Part shown: positions 1 to 9,299 of the stretch, in pieces | How the letters are laid out: each line of letters opens with the position of its first letter | Numbering within the stretch: the first letter of the stretch is position 1 | From: Nemertoderma westbladi | Lineage: Eukaryota; Xenacoelomorpha; Nemertodermatida; Nemertodermatidae | DNA: 64,000 bases | Reading direction: 5' to 3' | NCBI GenBank assembly: GCA_032718475.1 | Contig: JAUCBJ010002026.1 | Span: 1-64,000 of the forward strand | The notes under the pieces: model-generated | Seen by the model: only the letters and a program-made list of their open reading frames with translations | Told to the model about the DNA's origin: nothing | Databases searched by the model: none | Program-made: the position numbers and the translations under genes

Positions 1-2116
1 ACTGTTCCAATTCATCAAACCTTGCTTGAAGCTCCACAAGGCGATTACGAGAGTACTGGGGTACACGACCTTTCCGTTGGGGGGGCAGAGTTGCACCGAT
101 ATTTACAACAGCCTCAAATGGGCCAGATTGGCCGTTATAGCCAGTATACTGGGGATTGAAAACGGATGCATATGACTTGAGAACATCATGGAAATGTGCC
201 CGTTCGCGATAAGACATAATGTTGTCAGGGTCAATTTTAACGGATTCAATCATATCAATAAGGGGTACCTTCACTGATCGTATGGTTGGAGGAACGCTTG
301 GACCTGGGAGGAGAGACACAGGAGGAGACTCCATGACGGGGGTTACGACACCAACATGAGAATTACGCTGGATAAAGATAGGATCCGGAGAGTGATTGGG
401 AATAGATATATAGTTGTCTTCAACTGGTAGGGACATTGGTGCAAACCAATTGGATGGGGTGCGTCGGGAAAGTGATGATTTGGTATGGGGAGCAACCAAA
501 ACGCCAGGGAGTGAACCTACAACTGGAGGGACGAGAACCTTGAGGTGATCACCAGGCCATACAACAGATGATTGAGGGGCTGCTCTGAGGATACAGGATG
601 TAGAGACCTGTCGTACTCGGGGTGGATTATGGCACTTATTGGTTTCTGGACGGTAGCTGAGTGTGGATCCATCGCTAAAACTGACACTATGAGTAGCCGG
701 ATGGAGGCTAATATCATTATAGATCAAAAATGGCATTCCTGCAAGGATTGGCGATGACAAATTACTCACGACTAAACCACGGAACAGGAACTGGAGTCCG
801 TTTCGCTCCAATGTAAAAATGGTATCACCTACTACACGAAGGCGGGAGGACCCATCTGCCTGGGCTGGTACTTGGTCGTGATTGGGCCTAACCTTAACAC
901 CAAGGCTATGGGCAAACGTGTCTAGAATTAAATCAGATTCAGCGCCACTGTCTATAAGAATATCAACAGTTGTTGTCCCATAATATAACTGTATTATAGG
1001 GGAATGAGAAACAGCTACACGGTTGATGGATGGGCTACAATCCTCTAAATACTGATCCTGGCACTGTTCTTCAGGCATACTACTGTATTCTGCATATGGA
1101 TCTGCATAATCATCAACAATGTCAACATTTCGAACTGAAGATAGGAAACGTTGGTCAGACACAGGTAATGATTTACAACTACTGAGAAAGTGGTCATGGC
1201 GACGACCTGCAAGCTGACAGAAGGGGCAGACGGGGGGAGACCGTTGCCCAGCAAATGTACGAGGGGTGTTGACAGGTGTGGGTCGGGGGAACTGGGGGTA
1301 TGAGAACCGCGCAGAGGTACCCGAAAGTGGACCATTCCGGGACTGGAATCGTGAGGGACGGGGGTTGGAAGGACGGTAAACATTTGACCGCATTGTATGG
1401 ATCTCAGAAGAGTTGAGTTCCGCCAATAAGGATGGAAGGGCAGCTGAAATCTCTGGTTTTATAGAAGCAATGGTATCTAAACGAAGGTTAGTGCCATAGC
1501 GTTGTGCAATTAATCGTGGTAGTGCTGGATGGACTAAGTGAAGCCATAGTACAACTATGGTATTCTCCATTACTGGACCAAGAGATTCTTTCTGGGTGGG
1601 CACGATACCATGATGGCGTATGCCGACTTCAGGGGACAGTAAACTGTCATCAATAAATGCACGGAGGCGTTGATAAAGGTCCTCCGGGCGTTCGTCTAAC
1701 TCAAGCTTATGATCTAGGAATGCTAAAAACTGAGCTCCTGTTTGCTGAAAACCATAATGTAAGCGAATTGTTTGCCATATGGACTGGAAGGATGTAGAAT
1801 CTCTTATGATTGACTCACGAGCAACTATGGGAGCAAGGTTAGAGATAAAACCCAGCATGATTTCCAAACTGTGGGCAATCGCCGCAGCAGACTGTCGGGT
1901 AGCAGCAGGAACATCGTTGCCATCATTTGTAAAACCGCGGTGTGGATCAGGGTCTGTGGCTGGCAACCAAACTGTGCCCGGGAGGGTAAAGCGTTTGAAC
2001 TCTGGTGAAAGAGATATATTAAACAGTAAACTCTGACGCCAGTTTTCAAAAGTAGTTATGGTTTCTGTTTTTGTTAGAGCAACTAAACGTGGTGACTTGA
2101 ACTGTGGCCGATCCAT
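1..2116 (-). CDS. LTR retroelement gag-protease-RT (start of RT), partial, runs off left edge
   Basis: Reading the minus strand from the ATG at 2116 gives one open frame to base 1. It has no stop in the window, so it is the 5' part of a longer polyprotein. The first part is a gag-like region beginning MDRPQF. It is followed by a basic/proline linker and a zinc-knuckle-like motif CPFC-x8-H-x4-C (about 1228-1175). An aspartic protease active site, ILIDSGAESDLI, lies around 952-944. At about 110-1 is the proline/basic, Gln-rich entry segment of a reverse transcriptase (PPQRKGR...). The frame stays open upstream to a TAA at 2495-2497, but without another ATG. Gag, protease and RT sit in one frame, as in many metazoan LTR elements; I favour a Ty3/gypsy-related lineage but cannot place the clade because the RT core lies outside the window. 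No internal lesion seen. Confidence 0.8.
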   Translation of the reverse strand, partial: MDRPQFKSPRLVALTKTETITTFENWRQSLLFNISLSPEFKRFTLPGTVWLPATDPDPHRGFTNDGNDVPAATRQSAAAIAHSLEIMLGFISNLAPIVARESIIRDSTSFQSIWQTIRLHYGFQQTGAQFLAFLDHKLELDERPEDLYQRLRAFIDDSLLSPEVGIRHHGIVPTQKESLGPVMENTIVVLWLHLVHPALPRLIAQRYGTNLRLDTIASIKPEISAALPSLLAELNSSEIHTMRSNVYRPSNPRPSRFQSRNGPLSGTSARFSYPQFPRPTPVNTPRTFAGQRSPPVCPFCQLAGRRHDHFLSSCKSLPVSDQRFLSSVRNVDIVDDYADPYAEYSSMPEEQCQDQYLEDCSPSINRVAVSHSPIIQLYYGTTTVDILIDSGAESDLILDTFAHSLGVKVRPNHDQVPAQADGSSRLRVVGDTIFTLERNGLQFLFRGLVVSNLSSPILAGMPFLIYNDISLHPATHSVSFSDGSTLSYRPETNKCHNPPRVRQVSTSCILRAAPQSSVVWPGDHLKVLVPPVVGSLPGVLVAPHTKSSLSRRTPSNWFAPMSLPVEDNYISIPNHSPDPIFIQRNSHVGVVTPVMESPPVSLLPGPSVPPTIRSVKVPLIDMIESVKIDPDNIMSYRERAHFHDVLKSYASVFNPQYTGYNGQSGPFEAVVNIGATLPPQRKGRVPQYSRNRLVELQARFDELEQ

Positions 2117-3133
2117 GACCTGATGACTGACTACGGACTGTAGATTGGCAGGGAAGGCTGACAGGCAGTACTGGAATAAATAAAACGTCTTTTGAGTTTG
2201 ATTGATTTTGATAGTGGTAAAACTAACAGTTCGGCATTCGGGTATAATTACTTTGGGGACAGTCAGTTCTGCAACAGGTAAAGCTGTACCGGTATGCAGT
2301 AAACGAACACTGGCTGACCGGTGCCGTTGTACAGTTGTAAGGAATTTAATTCTCCCTGGTGAAAGTAGTGTAGCAGATTGGGAACGTCGTCTAGGCCTAT
2401 TTGCTATTGGCCTAGTGGCTTGAAGTACCTGTGTCGGTAATGGCAGAATGGTAGAGTTGTAGAATACAAATACTGGAATAACAGAATAAGTAAATTAGGT
2501 AATCAAGGCAGTGGAGATCGAACACAAGCTGCCACCACGCCAAGGTAAAGGAGAAGCTGGTGTATGAACAGCAACAAAGGCAAACGTATATGTATCACAA
2601 CTCATATAACTGTATAACAGTATAATGGGACAGATAGGTATGCAGCACAAACGCGGTACTGCGGTAATATGGAAGACACAGACACAACAACCGGTAGGCT
2701 ATGATGTATGTAAAAACAGCAGTAAGGTGAAGGGTCGGTCCTGACCTATGGCACAGCCTCAATCGGAATGGTGGGTGCTACCCAACTGGGTGGCGCAGTG
2801 GTCACAAGTCCCAGATTGACCATATTCTGTTTCATAGGAAATACAGGAGCTCTATACAAGACTGTAATGCATTTACACTTCGACCCTTCGCCAGTGATCA
2901 CCACCTTATTGTGGCCAAGGTAAGACTTAGTCTGCGTGCTAGCAGAACAACGAAATCTGCCTTGCCGCGGCATGACTGGTTCTCTCTGTTGCAACAGCCA
3001 AGTGTGAGATCCAGCTTCACACTACAGCTGAGCAACAGGTATGAGGTTCTTGCCTCTGAGACGGCAGATCACTGTGAGGGCTATACTGTTTTTAGAAGTA
3101 CTAAAGTGCTAACAAACAGCAGTCCTGCAATGG
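2117..3133. other. 5' non-coding region upstream of the minus-strand gag frame
   Basis: The first 380 bases are an ATG-less continuation of the gag frame, up to the stop at 2495-2497. By position, the rest should hold the 5' untranslated region and possibly the 5' LTR of the element to the left. I could not delimit an LTR because its partner lies outside the window. No convincing gene seen. Confidence 0.3.
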
Positions 3134-3787
3134 TACAGTCCCAATCCCAATAAACATTAACTTGGTCATTTTGGCGGCCAAAACGACCAAAATGGCCAAA
3201 TATAAATTGCGGCATTCATGAAAGGAACTTCTGAGGCAAGTTGGCTTGTCAATCACAGCCAGTGAATAGAGGCTGAGTGTAAGTAAAGCCAAGGATGTTG
3301 GCAGATAGAAAAAGGCTTCGATTTCCCTACATTCCCCCCCCCCCCGGACAGTTCCGTTCCGTTCGAGTAAGACACTACTGTTTTATATTTCGCACGTTTA
3401 TTTTTCATTTTGTAAGGTAAACGGACCGCTTGTATCCAGACAAGTTGTACAGTATCCAATTTCCCTTTCTTAGCTCAGAAATTTATATTATGCATCCCGA
3501 TTTTACATTTTGTATCCACATTTTATTTATGGATTTCATCAATTCAATTACACTGTATTGTTTGCTAATCTTTAAACAATTAATTAGATGACCTATATAT
3601 TCCATCTGTTTCTCCTGTTCAAAGCAAAATCTAATCATGAATACTTTTTCGCTGTAACTCGTAACTCAATCAATTGGTCCTTTTTCAAAGAAATCCTACA
3701 TGGGCATTTTGGAGCTAACCCGCCACTACTGCTTGGCTCACTGGAAGTGTATTTAGGTAAAGCTCGTTTATTGTTTTGGTTCCCCAA

Positions 3788-4002
3788 CACGCCTCTGTAA
3801 CCTGCTTCTTTACTAACCTGCTCCTTTAAATGGCAATGTGATCTCACGCTCTCTGGCAATGGGACCTAAAGCTCTTCGGAACCTAACGCTCTTTGGGACG
3901 TAACGCGACTTAACCTCTTTGTTTTATACAGGTCATAATGAGCGTTATGTACCATTGCTATTTAAAGGAGCAGGTTAGTAAAGGAGCAAGTTACAGAGGC
4001 GT
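3788..4002. repeat. Inverted repeat pair (41-bp arms)
   Basis: Arms at 3788-3828 and 3962-4002 are reverse complements with about two mismatches, separated by 133 bases, so a hairpin is possible. The arms contain the words AGGAGCAGGTTA and TTACAGAGGCGTG. Closely related words recur in the 68-bp array at 44419-44744. Confidence 0.65.
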
Positions 4003-4251
4003 GGCGGGGGATTCAAAACAATTAACGAAAGTTAACACATGTAACAAGATTATGCAGGTCTTTATAATTGGGTCTTTGTTTTGTAGTCACCCCGCAGTGT
4101 CCGCTAATTATACATTGTAAAAAAATATTTAAAAAAATTTTTATTATAAAAAAAAGTATTATTGAAATTAATTTCCGAAATTAACATCCCGAAATTAATT
4201 TATGGACGTCCATTAATTAGTTATTTCATTACGATTCTGATTAGTTGATAG

Positions 4252-4424
4252 ATTAATTTCGGGACGTCCATAAATTAATTTCGGGACGTCCATAAGTTAA
4301 TTTCGGGACGTCTATAAATTAATTTCGGGACGTCCATAAGTTAATTTCAGGACGTCCATAAGTTAATTTCGGGACGTCCATAAATTAATTTCGGGACGTC
4401 CATAAATTAATTTCGGGACGTTCA
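4252..4424. repeat. 22-bp tandem repeat, about 8 copies
   Basis: The unit is ATTAATTTCGGGACGTCC plus ATAA, with A/G variants in the spacer and one CAGGACGTCC variant. Each unit carries the 6-bp palindrome GACGTC. Degenerate inverted versions precede the array at about 4165-4215. The array lies inside the TIR element at 3136-4762. Confidence 0.85.
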
Positions 4425-4763
4425 GATTATTACATACTCCTCCTTTAACGAAGCCCCATTCAACTCCTTTTATAAGACTGTGTACTCTATCAATGCCTCA
4501 GTGGGCGGACTCCAGTACTGCAAGGCTCAGCGCCGGGTAAGTTAACAATCTGTCAATAATAAAAATGAAAGCGAGCCGACATTTAGTCAGATCCACCAAA
4601 TGGATGGCCAAGGAGACAGACTGTCTGGATTGAGCTGATTCGAGTTGAATCGCTTCGCCAAAACGGCCAAGTAGCCCATAGGAATACACTACATTTTTTT
4701 GGTGATTTTGGTCATTTTGGCCGCCAAAACGACCAAGTTAATGTTTATTGGGATTGGGACTGT

Positions 4764-5621
4764 AAAGTGCTAACTGTTTTAAAGTGCTAACCTAAAGTGC
4801 TAACACTCCCTGAAAAAAATTTGTTAAGACAAGTTGACTACAATACCAGGCTCCGATTGGCTCATTTCGAAGTGTTAGCAGTTTGACCCCTTTGCAAGCA
4901 CAAATTAAAAACGTCAAATAGCAACAAATTTTAACAACTGCCCCCTAGCGACCAGATTCAGAATTATTGAAAAAGGTAAAGTGCTAACTGTTAGCACTAT
5001 AGAGTTTCTCCATAAGACATATTCTAAATGTTAGCTCTTTAAGGCTAATTTTGTTGTATAATTATTGCATAGCATGCCAGACCAGATGTTAGCGTTTTAT
5101 AACTAAAATTGAAATAAATTTTGATTATTAATCAAGCCGAGATCACAAGAGGAGATTATGAGTTTCTGAAATGAATAATACCGGCCAACAGAAAGCATAA
5201 AGTGCTAACATTAAGCCTATTCAATTCATATATTAAATTTCTATGTCTCTGCAACTAGTTCATGGATTTCTTCAAAGCATTCAATAATATGGCACATAAT
5301 CACAACCATTAATTAATTTATTCTCATAATTATATATTATTCTAAATCCTTAATCATTGCAATAAGTTTCCTTTTCCAGAAAATAGAGAGGTCATTCTGT
5401 ATGTCAAATTTCGTGCAATCTCAAATTTTAATTTTTACATATACTGCTATAACGTAAATTGCTACAAGTATTTTGAAAATGTGTCACCAATTTCTTACCC
5501 ATTATTGCACACCGCTGCTATTCTTGGTCTTTTCGAGGTCAAAACTTTAAACCTCTCTAAATACCTACATAAAACCAATAAGCCATGTCCCGGAATGCAG
5601 TGTATTTAATTCAATGACAGG
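4764..5621. repeat. Non-coding segment with dispersed AAAGTGCTAAC words
   Basis: No gene seen. AAAGTGCTAAC occurs at 4764, 4781, 4794, 4978 and 5199. At 4980-4998 it forms a perfect 19-base palindrome, AGTGCTAACTGTTAGCACT. More copies lie at 3103 (forward) and 7775 and 7914 (reversed), with partial matches at 7993 and 8057. About 5120-5210 is a diverged direct repeat of 7091-7180, so related sequence brackets the LINE copy between them. Confidence 0.6.
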
Positions 5622-7063
5622 GTATCGCCTGATAACTTTAAAGATGTAAAAGTGTTCTGAGTCTGTACTCCCAGATATTCCCATTGGCTATATCTCCTTT
5701 GCAGAAGTGAAGGCTGCTGCAAAGAGCATTAAGACCAATCGTGCCAGTGGAGTAGATGTTCCCCCTGAGGTCTTTAAAATACCTGAGTGTTTAAAACTTA
5801 TCTAGATCCCATTGATCCCTCTGGACCCCATTGAGAGACTGCTCCTTGGAAATCAGAATGGGTTCCGTAAAGGTCGTGGGACCATGGAGCCCATTTTGGT
5901 ACTTAGAAGGATAATTGAAGAGATTGATCAAAAAAGAAAGACAGGCATCTGGCTGTTATATTTGTTGACTTATTCAAGGCCTTTTATTCAGTCTCTCGCT
6001 CACGTATGTTCAGCATACTTTCATTATATGGGATTCCTGATTAAATTATTGCAGCAATCAGATCAGTATACGATGGTTCGACAACATTTGTGTCTACTGC
6101 TGACGGTGAAACAGAACCACTTTAAGTGTTATGGGGTGTCCTCCAGGGAGACACACTTGCGCCATTCTTGTTCATAATTATGGTTGACTATAAGCATGTC
6201 CTTAGATCATCATAATGATGATGGGGTGATGATAACTCCACCTACTGGCTCCAGAAGTCGAGGATATCCTGCCAAGTACCTAACTGATCTAGACTTTGCT
6301 GATGACTTAGGAGTACTCTCAGAATCACTAGAGGGAGCCCAACGGCTCCTCAGCTCATTAGAACATGCTGCTTCTAGTGTTGGTCTTTTTATTAACTCCA
6401 AAAATGACCAAAATTTTGACAGTTAACTATGAAAGTCATCAGCAAGTCTCTGATCGGATGAGCATAAGCTCAAAGGATGGTATGCTTGAGCATGTGGACG
6501 ACTTCTGTCACCAGGGTTCATGGATCCGGAGCTCAGGCGAGACCTTCGAATACGCAAGGGAAAGGCATGGGCAGCCTTGAATAGGCTTTCCAGGATTTGG
6601 AAGTCACATAAAATTAATCGGAATCTTAAGGTACGATTATTTAGAGCAGCAGTAGTTCCAGTACTCCTCTATGGGAGTCCATGCTGGGCTCTAACTGCAG
6701 AGGATACCAAATCTCTGTATGGCACATTCACAAGAATGCTACGCCGGGTTCACTGTGTCAAGTACAATCCACACATCTCCAACCAGACACTATATAACAT
6801 TGGAGGTGTCTCATTGGTTCCCCCAGGCTTGACACTAGAACAAACCCGCCTCCGCTTTGCAGGACATTCTTAATCTTGTTCATTCATAATCTTGTTCTTT
6901 GGTAGCCTCATGCAGTGAATAAGCATGGTGGACAGCCCATGACTTTCTTGAGACGCATCTTAAAGGACACTGGCCTTGAAGATTCGGATGATCTAGCAAA
7001 TATCATGGGTGATAGGGAGTTGTGGTGGCTCAATTTTGTCGTCAAGCCGGCACAGCATTCTAT
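5622..7063 (+). pseudogene. LINE (non-LTR retrotransposon) reverse transcriptase, 5'-truncated and broken copy
   Basis: This is about 95% similar by eye to the better copy at 9405-11143. It starts inside the segment before the RT. RT fragments present include NQNGFRKGRGTMEP and the FADD box (DLDFADDLGVLSE, near 6285-6315). The C-terminal region has LLYGSPCWALTAEDTK and a nucleic-acid-binding-like tail. Relative to the other copy, about 160 bases of the RT fingers are missing near 5797-5815, and several frame changes split the protein across all three frames. The 3' end ends in a short repeat of TTTATTG-like words (7053-7080). Non-functional. Confidence 0.8.
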
Positions 7064-8049
7064 TTATTGCGTTTATTGTGTTTATTGCTTTTTAATCAAC
7101 CATAGATCACAATATAGATGACAATGTGTTTCAGAAATAAATAATTCCAGTCAGCAGAAATCATATAGTGGTAACATACTGTACATCCATAAATACAAGC
7201 ATTCATTGTCTTATATGCGCATCAAGGTTATGACCCCCTTTGGTAGCCTGATAAATCAGCGATTGGAAATGCAGAAATGTATGTTCTATTGTTTAAAAAG
7301 GAGAACATTTTTTTAGGATTCTCTATTTTATTTTGAAAATGAAAAATATAGAACGTTATAAAATATTTTAATTTAACATATTTTATATGTTTGAGAACAT
7401 TTTCACAAATGAAATTAGCAAAAACTTGGTAGTATAAAATTTGGTGTGTACACCCCCCCCCCCCCCCCCCCACCCCCCAATTCAGTTTATAATTATTTTG
7501 AAACGTTGAAATAATGTTACCAACCAATTTGTAACGTTCAAATAATGTAATTTAAATTTATTCTGAACATCTTGATTTTCAAACAATCAATAACACTATA
7601 AGAAACATTAGAAAAACTATGTTCTGTAATGTTACATAAATTTTAATATAAATATTTTGATTCTATTGACGTTGTTGAAACTAAATAAATATTGATATTT
7701 TTGAAACAAATGATTACATATTTAATATTATAATATATTCAATATCCTTTCACATCCCAAAGAACGAATAATGAGTTAGCACTTTATGATGTGTGGTGTC
7801 TTGAAATATTCAACACAAAAACACCTTATCATTATCTTCCAAGATTTACAGATACCATCACTTCAAACTCCTAACTTTGCTAATATTACTATTGTTATTG
7901 GTGTTTTTAGTAAGTTAGCACTTTAGAACACTTGAGCCCTCTTGCGGGTGGTGCAGAATTGGTGTTGCTAAATGTTGCTAAAGTCTGTTACTGAGTTAGC
8001 ACATTGGTACTTTCAGAAATCACTGGTATGGTGTCACTTTACCAAGGAA
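7064..8049. other. AT-rich non-coding spacer with poly-C tract
   Basis: No gene seen. It contains a long C run (about 7448-7483) and reversed copies of the AAAGTGCTAAC word (7775-7785, 7914-7924). The apparent minus-strand frame across the C run is low-complexity glycine and is not believable as a gene. Confidence 0.5.
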
Positions 8050-8393
8050 ATCCCGCGTTAGCACTTACAGACTTATGTGGTGCATGTACTGCCTTCACAG
8101 AAGCAATTAAGTTAGCAGCTGCAGATACAGTTCCTGTATACCCTCGTAACAGGAAAAGGGCCCCCTGGACTGACAACAAAATTCAGAAGTGCAGAAATGA
8201 CCTTTATAAGGCGTAGAAAGAGCCCCGACTCAAACAGACTACAGCGGCCAAGAATGCAGTTAAGGCTGCATCTAGGTCCCTGAATAGGCAGTACTCTGTC
8301 AATCTACAGGAGCTAATAAACCAACAGGTTGATGCCATCAATGATGCTGACGACAGCAGGCAATCATCCCAGGCATGGAAATCGATTAACTAC
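8050..8393 (+). pseudogene. LINE inter-domain segment (before the RT), 5' part of LINE copy 2
   Basis: The frame contains TEAIKLAAADTVPVYPRNRK and RAPWTDNKIQKCRNDLYKA, then a stop (8214-8216). It continues past the stop with KQTTAAKNAVKAASRSLNRQ and ends at WKSIN. This tryptophan/lysine-rich stretch is typical of the region linking the endonuclease and RT of LINE ORF2 proteins. The same reading resumes at 9305 (LTGRKSQPTTKV), so it was one element now split by about 0.9 kb. The endonuclease domain is not present upstream. Confidence 0.65.
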
Positions 8394-9297
8394 TGTAATG
8401 TCCGGCAAAGCTGAGACAGTTTCATAGAAGAGTCATGTAATTTCATATTAATTGAACATGTCAATATCTGTAAATGTATCTCAAAATTGTAAAATGTTGA
8501 TTAATTAGTTGCGCATTTATATTGGTGGTTATAATAATGTTAGATTTCCTATTGGATAGTATATTGTGTGTATTCCGTTTTTCTATGTGTTATAATATTG
8601 TTTCGCAATGTTTGTTTAAGAATGGAGTAAAGTGTTGATTCATCGTTTTATACATTGTCAATTATAAATTCGACGAAATACATTAGTATCCTATAATGCA
8701 TTGCTCGTACCACCGACAAATTGAGTTTTTATGTTTTTGAAATTTTTATAAACAGCTGATTGATTACGAAGTTGATTAAGAACATTTGTATAAAAGGACG
8801 TAAAATTATTTCGAAAAGCTTTACTTTAGATAAATTTGTTAAAGTTTTAATAATTTGTTTTTACTCATTCTCCCCCGCACTAAGAAGTTTTCGAGATTTT
8901 CGTTAAAGATTCGAGCAAATTTAAGGGGGGGGGGGGGGGGGGGGGTACACCATTTTCGGACAACTCTTCGATTTATCACTCTCAGTGTTTCAAAATTGTT
9001 TGGTTTTGGCTAAAATTTGGCATATAAGTGCCTAAGATGCTATTCTACATAACAGATCAGAAAAAAAAAATTTTCCGCTATTTAATATTAGTTAATACTA
9101 GTTAACAATAAAAAAAACTTGGTTGCGCCTAAAACTTGGCTGCGCTTTACTTACACTCAGCCTCTATTCACTGGCTGTGATTGACAAGCCAACTTGCCTC
9201 AGAAGTTCCTTTCATGAATGCCGCAATTTATATTTGGCCATTTTGGTCGTTTTGGCCGCCAAAATGACCAAGTTAATGTTTATTGGGATTGGGACTG
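8394..9297. mobile_element. Composite insertion inside LINE copy 2: LTR-like segment plus TIR-element end
   Basis: LINE sequence stops at about 8393 and resumes at about 9300. The inserted DNA starts TGTAATGTCC and contains TATAAAAGG (8789-8797) and a run of more than 20 G (about 8923-8945). It ends with a 154-bp copy (9144-9297) of the terminal region of the TIR element at 3136, oriented outward and followed by TA. The left end does not show the matching inverted terminus, so this is either a truncated TIR element or two superposed insertions. The solo-LTR reading of the left half is only an inference. Confidence 0.5.
8789..8797 (+). promoter_or_regulatory. Possible TATA box in inserted segment
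   Basis: TATAAAAGG in an AT-rich context, within a segment that starts TGTAATG as an LTR might. No transcription evidence; a chance match is possible. Confidence 0.3.
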
Positions 9298-9299
9298 TA

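Larger units (their letters stand above)
3136..4762. mobile_element. TIR DNA-transposon-like element (non-autonomous, 1.6 kb), TA-flanked
   Basis: The left end (3136-3192) begins CAGTCCCAATCCCAATAAAC. The right end (4706-4762) is its inverted copy with only a few mismatches, giving terminal inverted repeats of about 57 bp. Both ends are followed outward by TA (3134-3135, 4763-4764), as expected for Tc1/mariner-type TA duplications. No transposase frame is present. The interior holds a poly-C tract near 3337-3350, an inverted repeat at 3788-4002 and a 22-bp tandem array at 4252-4424. A third copy of the terminal 150 bases lies at 9144-9297 in the opposite orientation. Superfamily assignment is inference from the TA flanks and the CAGT-type terminus. 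Confidence 0.6.

Noticed and set aside
2746-2994. 82-codon minus-strand ORF upstream of the first gag frame
   Set aside because: No motif; likely untranslated leader or LTR of the element at the left edge.
7228-7527. 99-codon minus-strand ORF with poly-Gly
   Set aside because: Spans a poly-C tract in AT-rich spacer; no conserved sequence.
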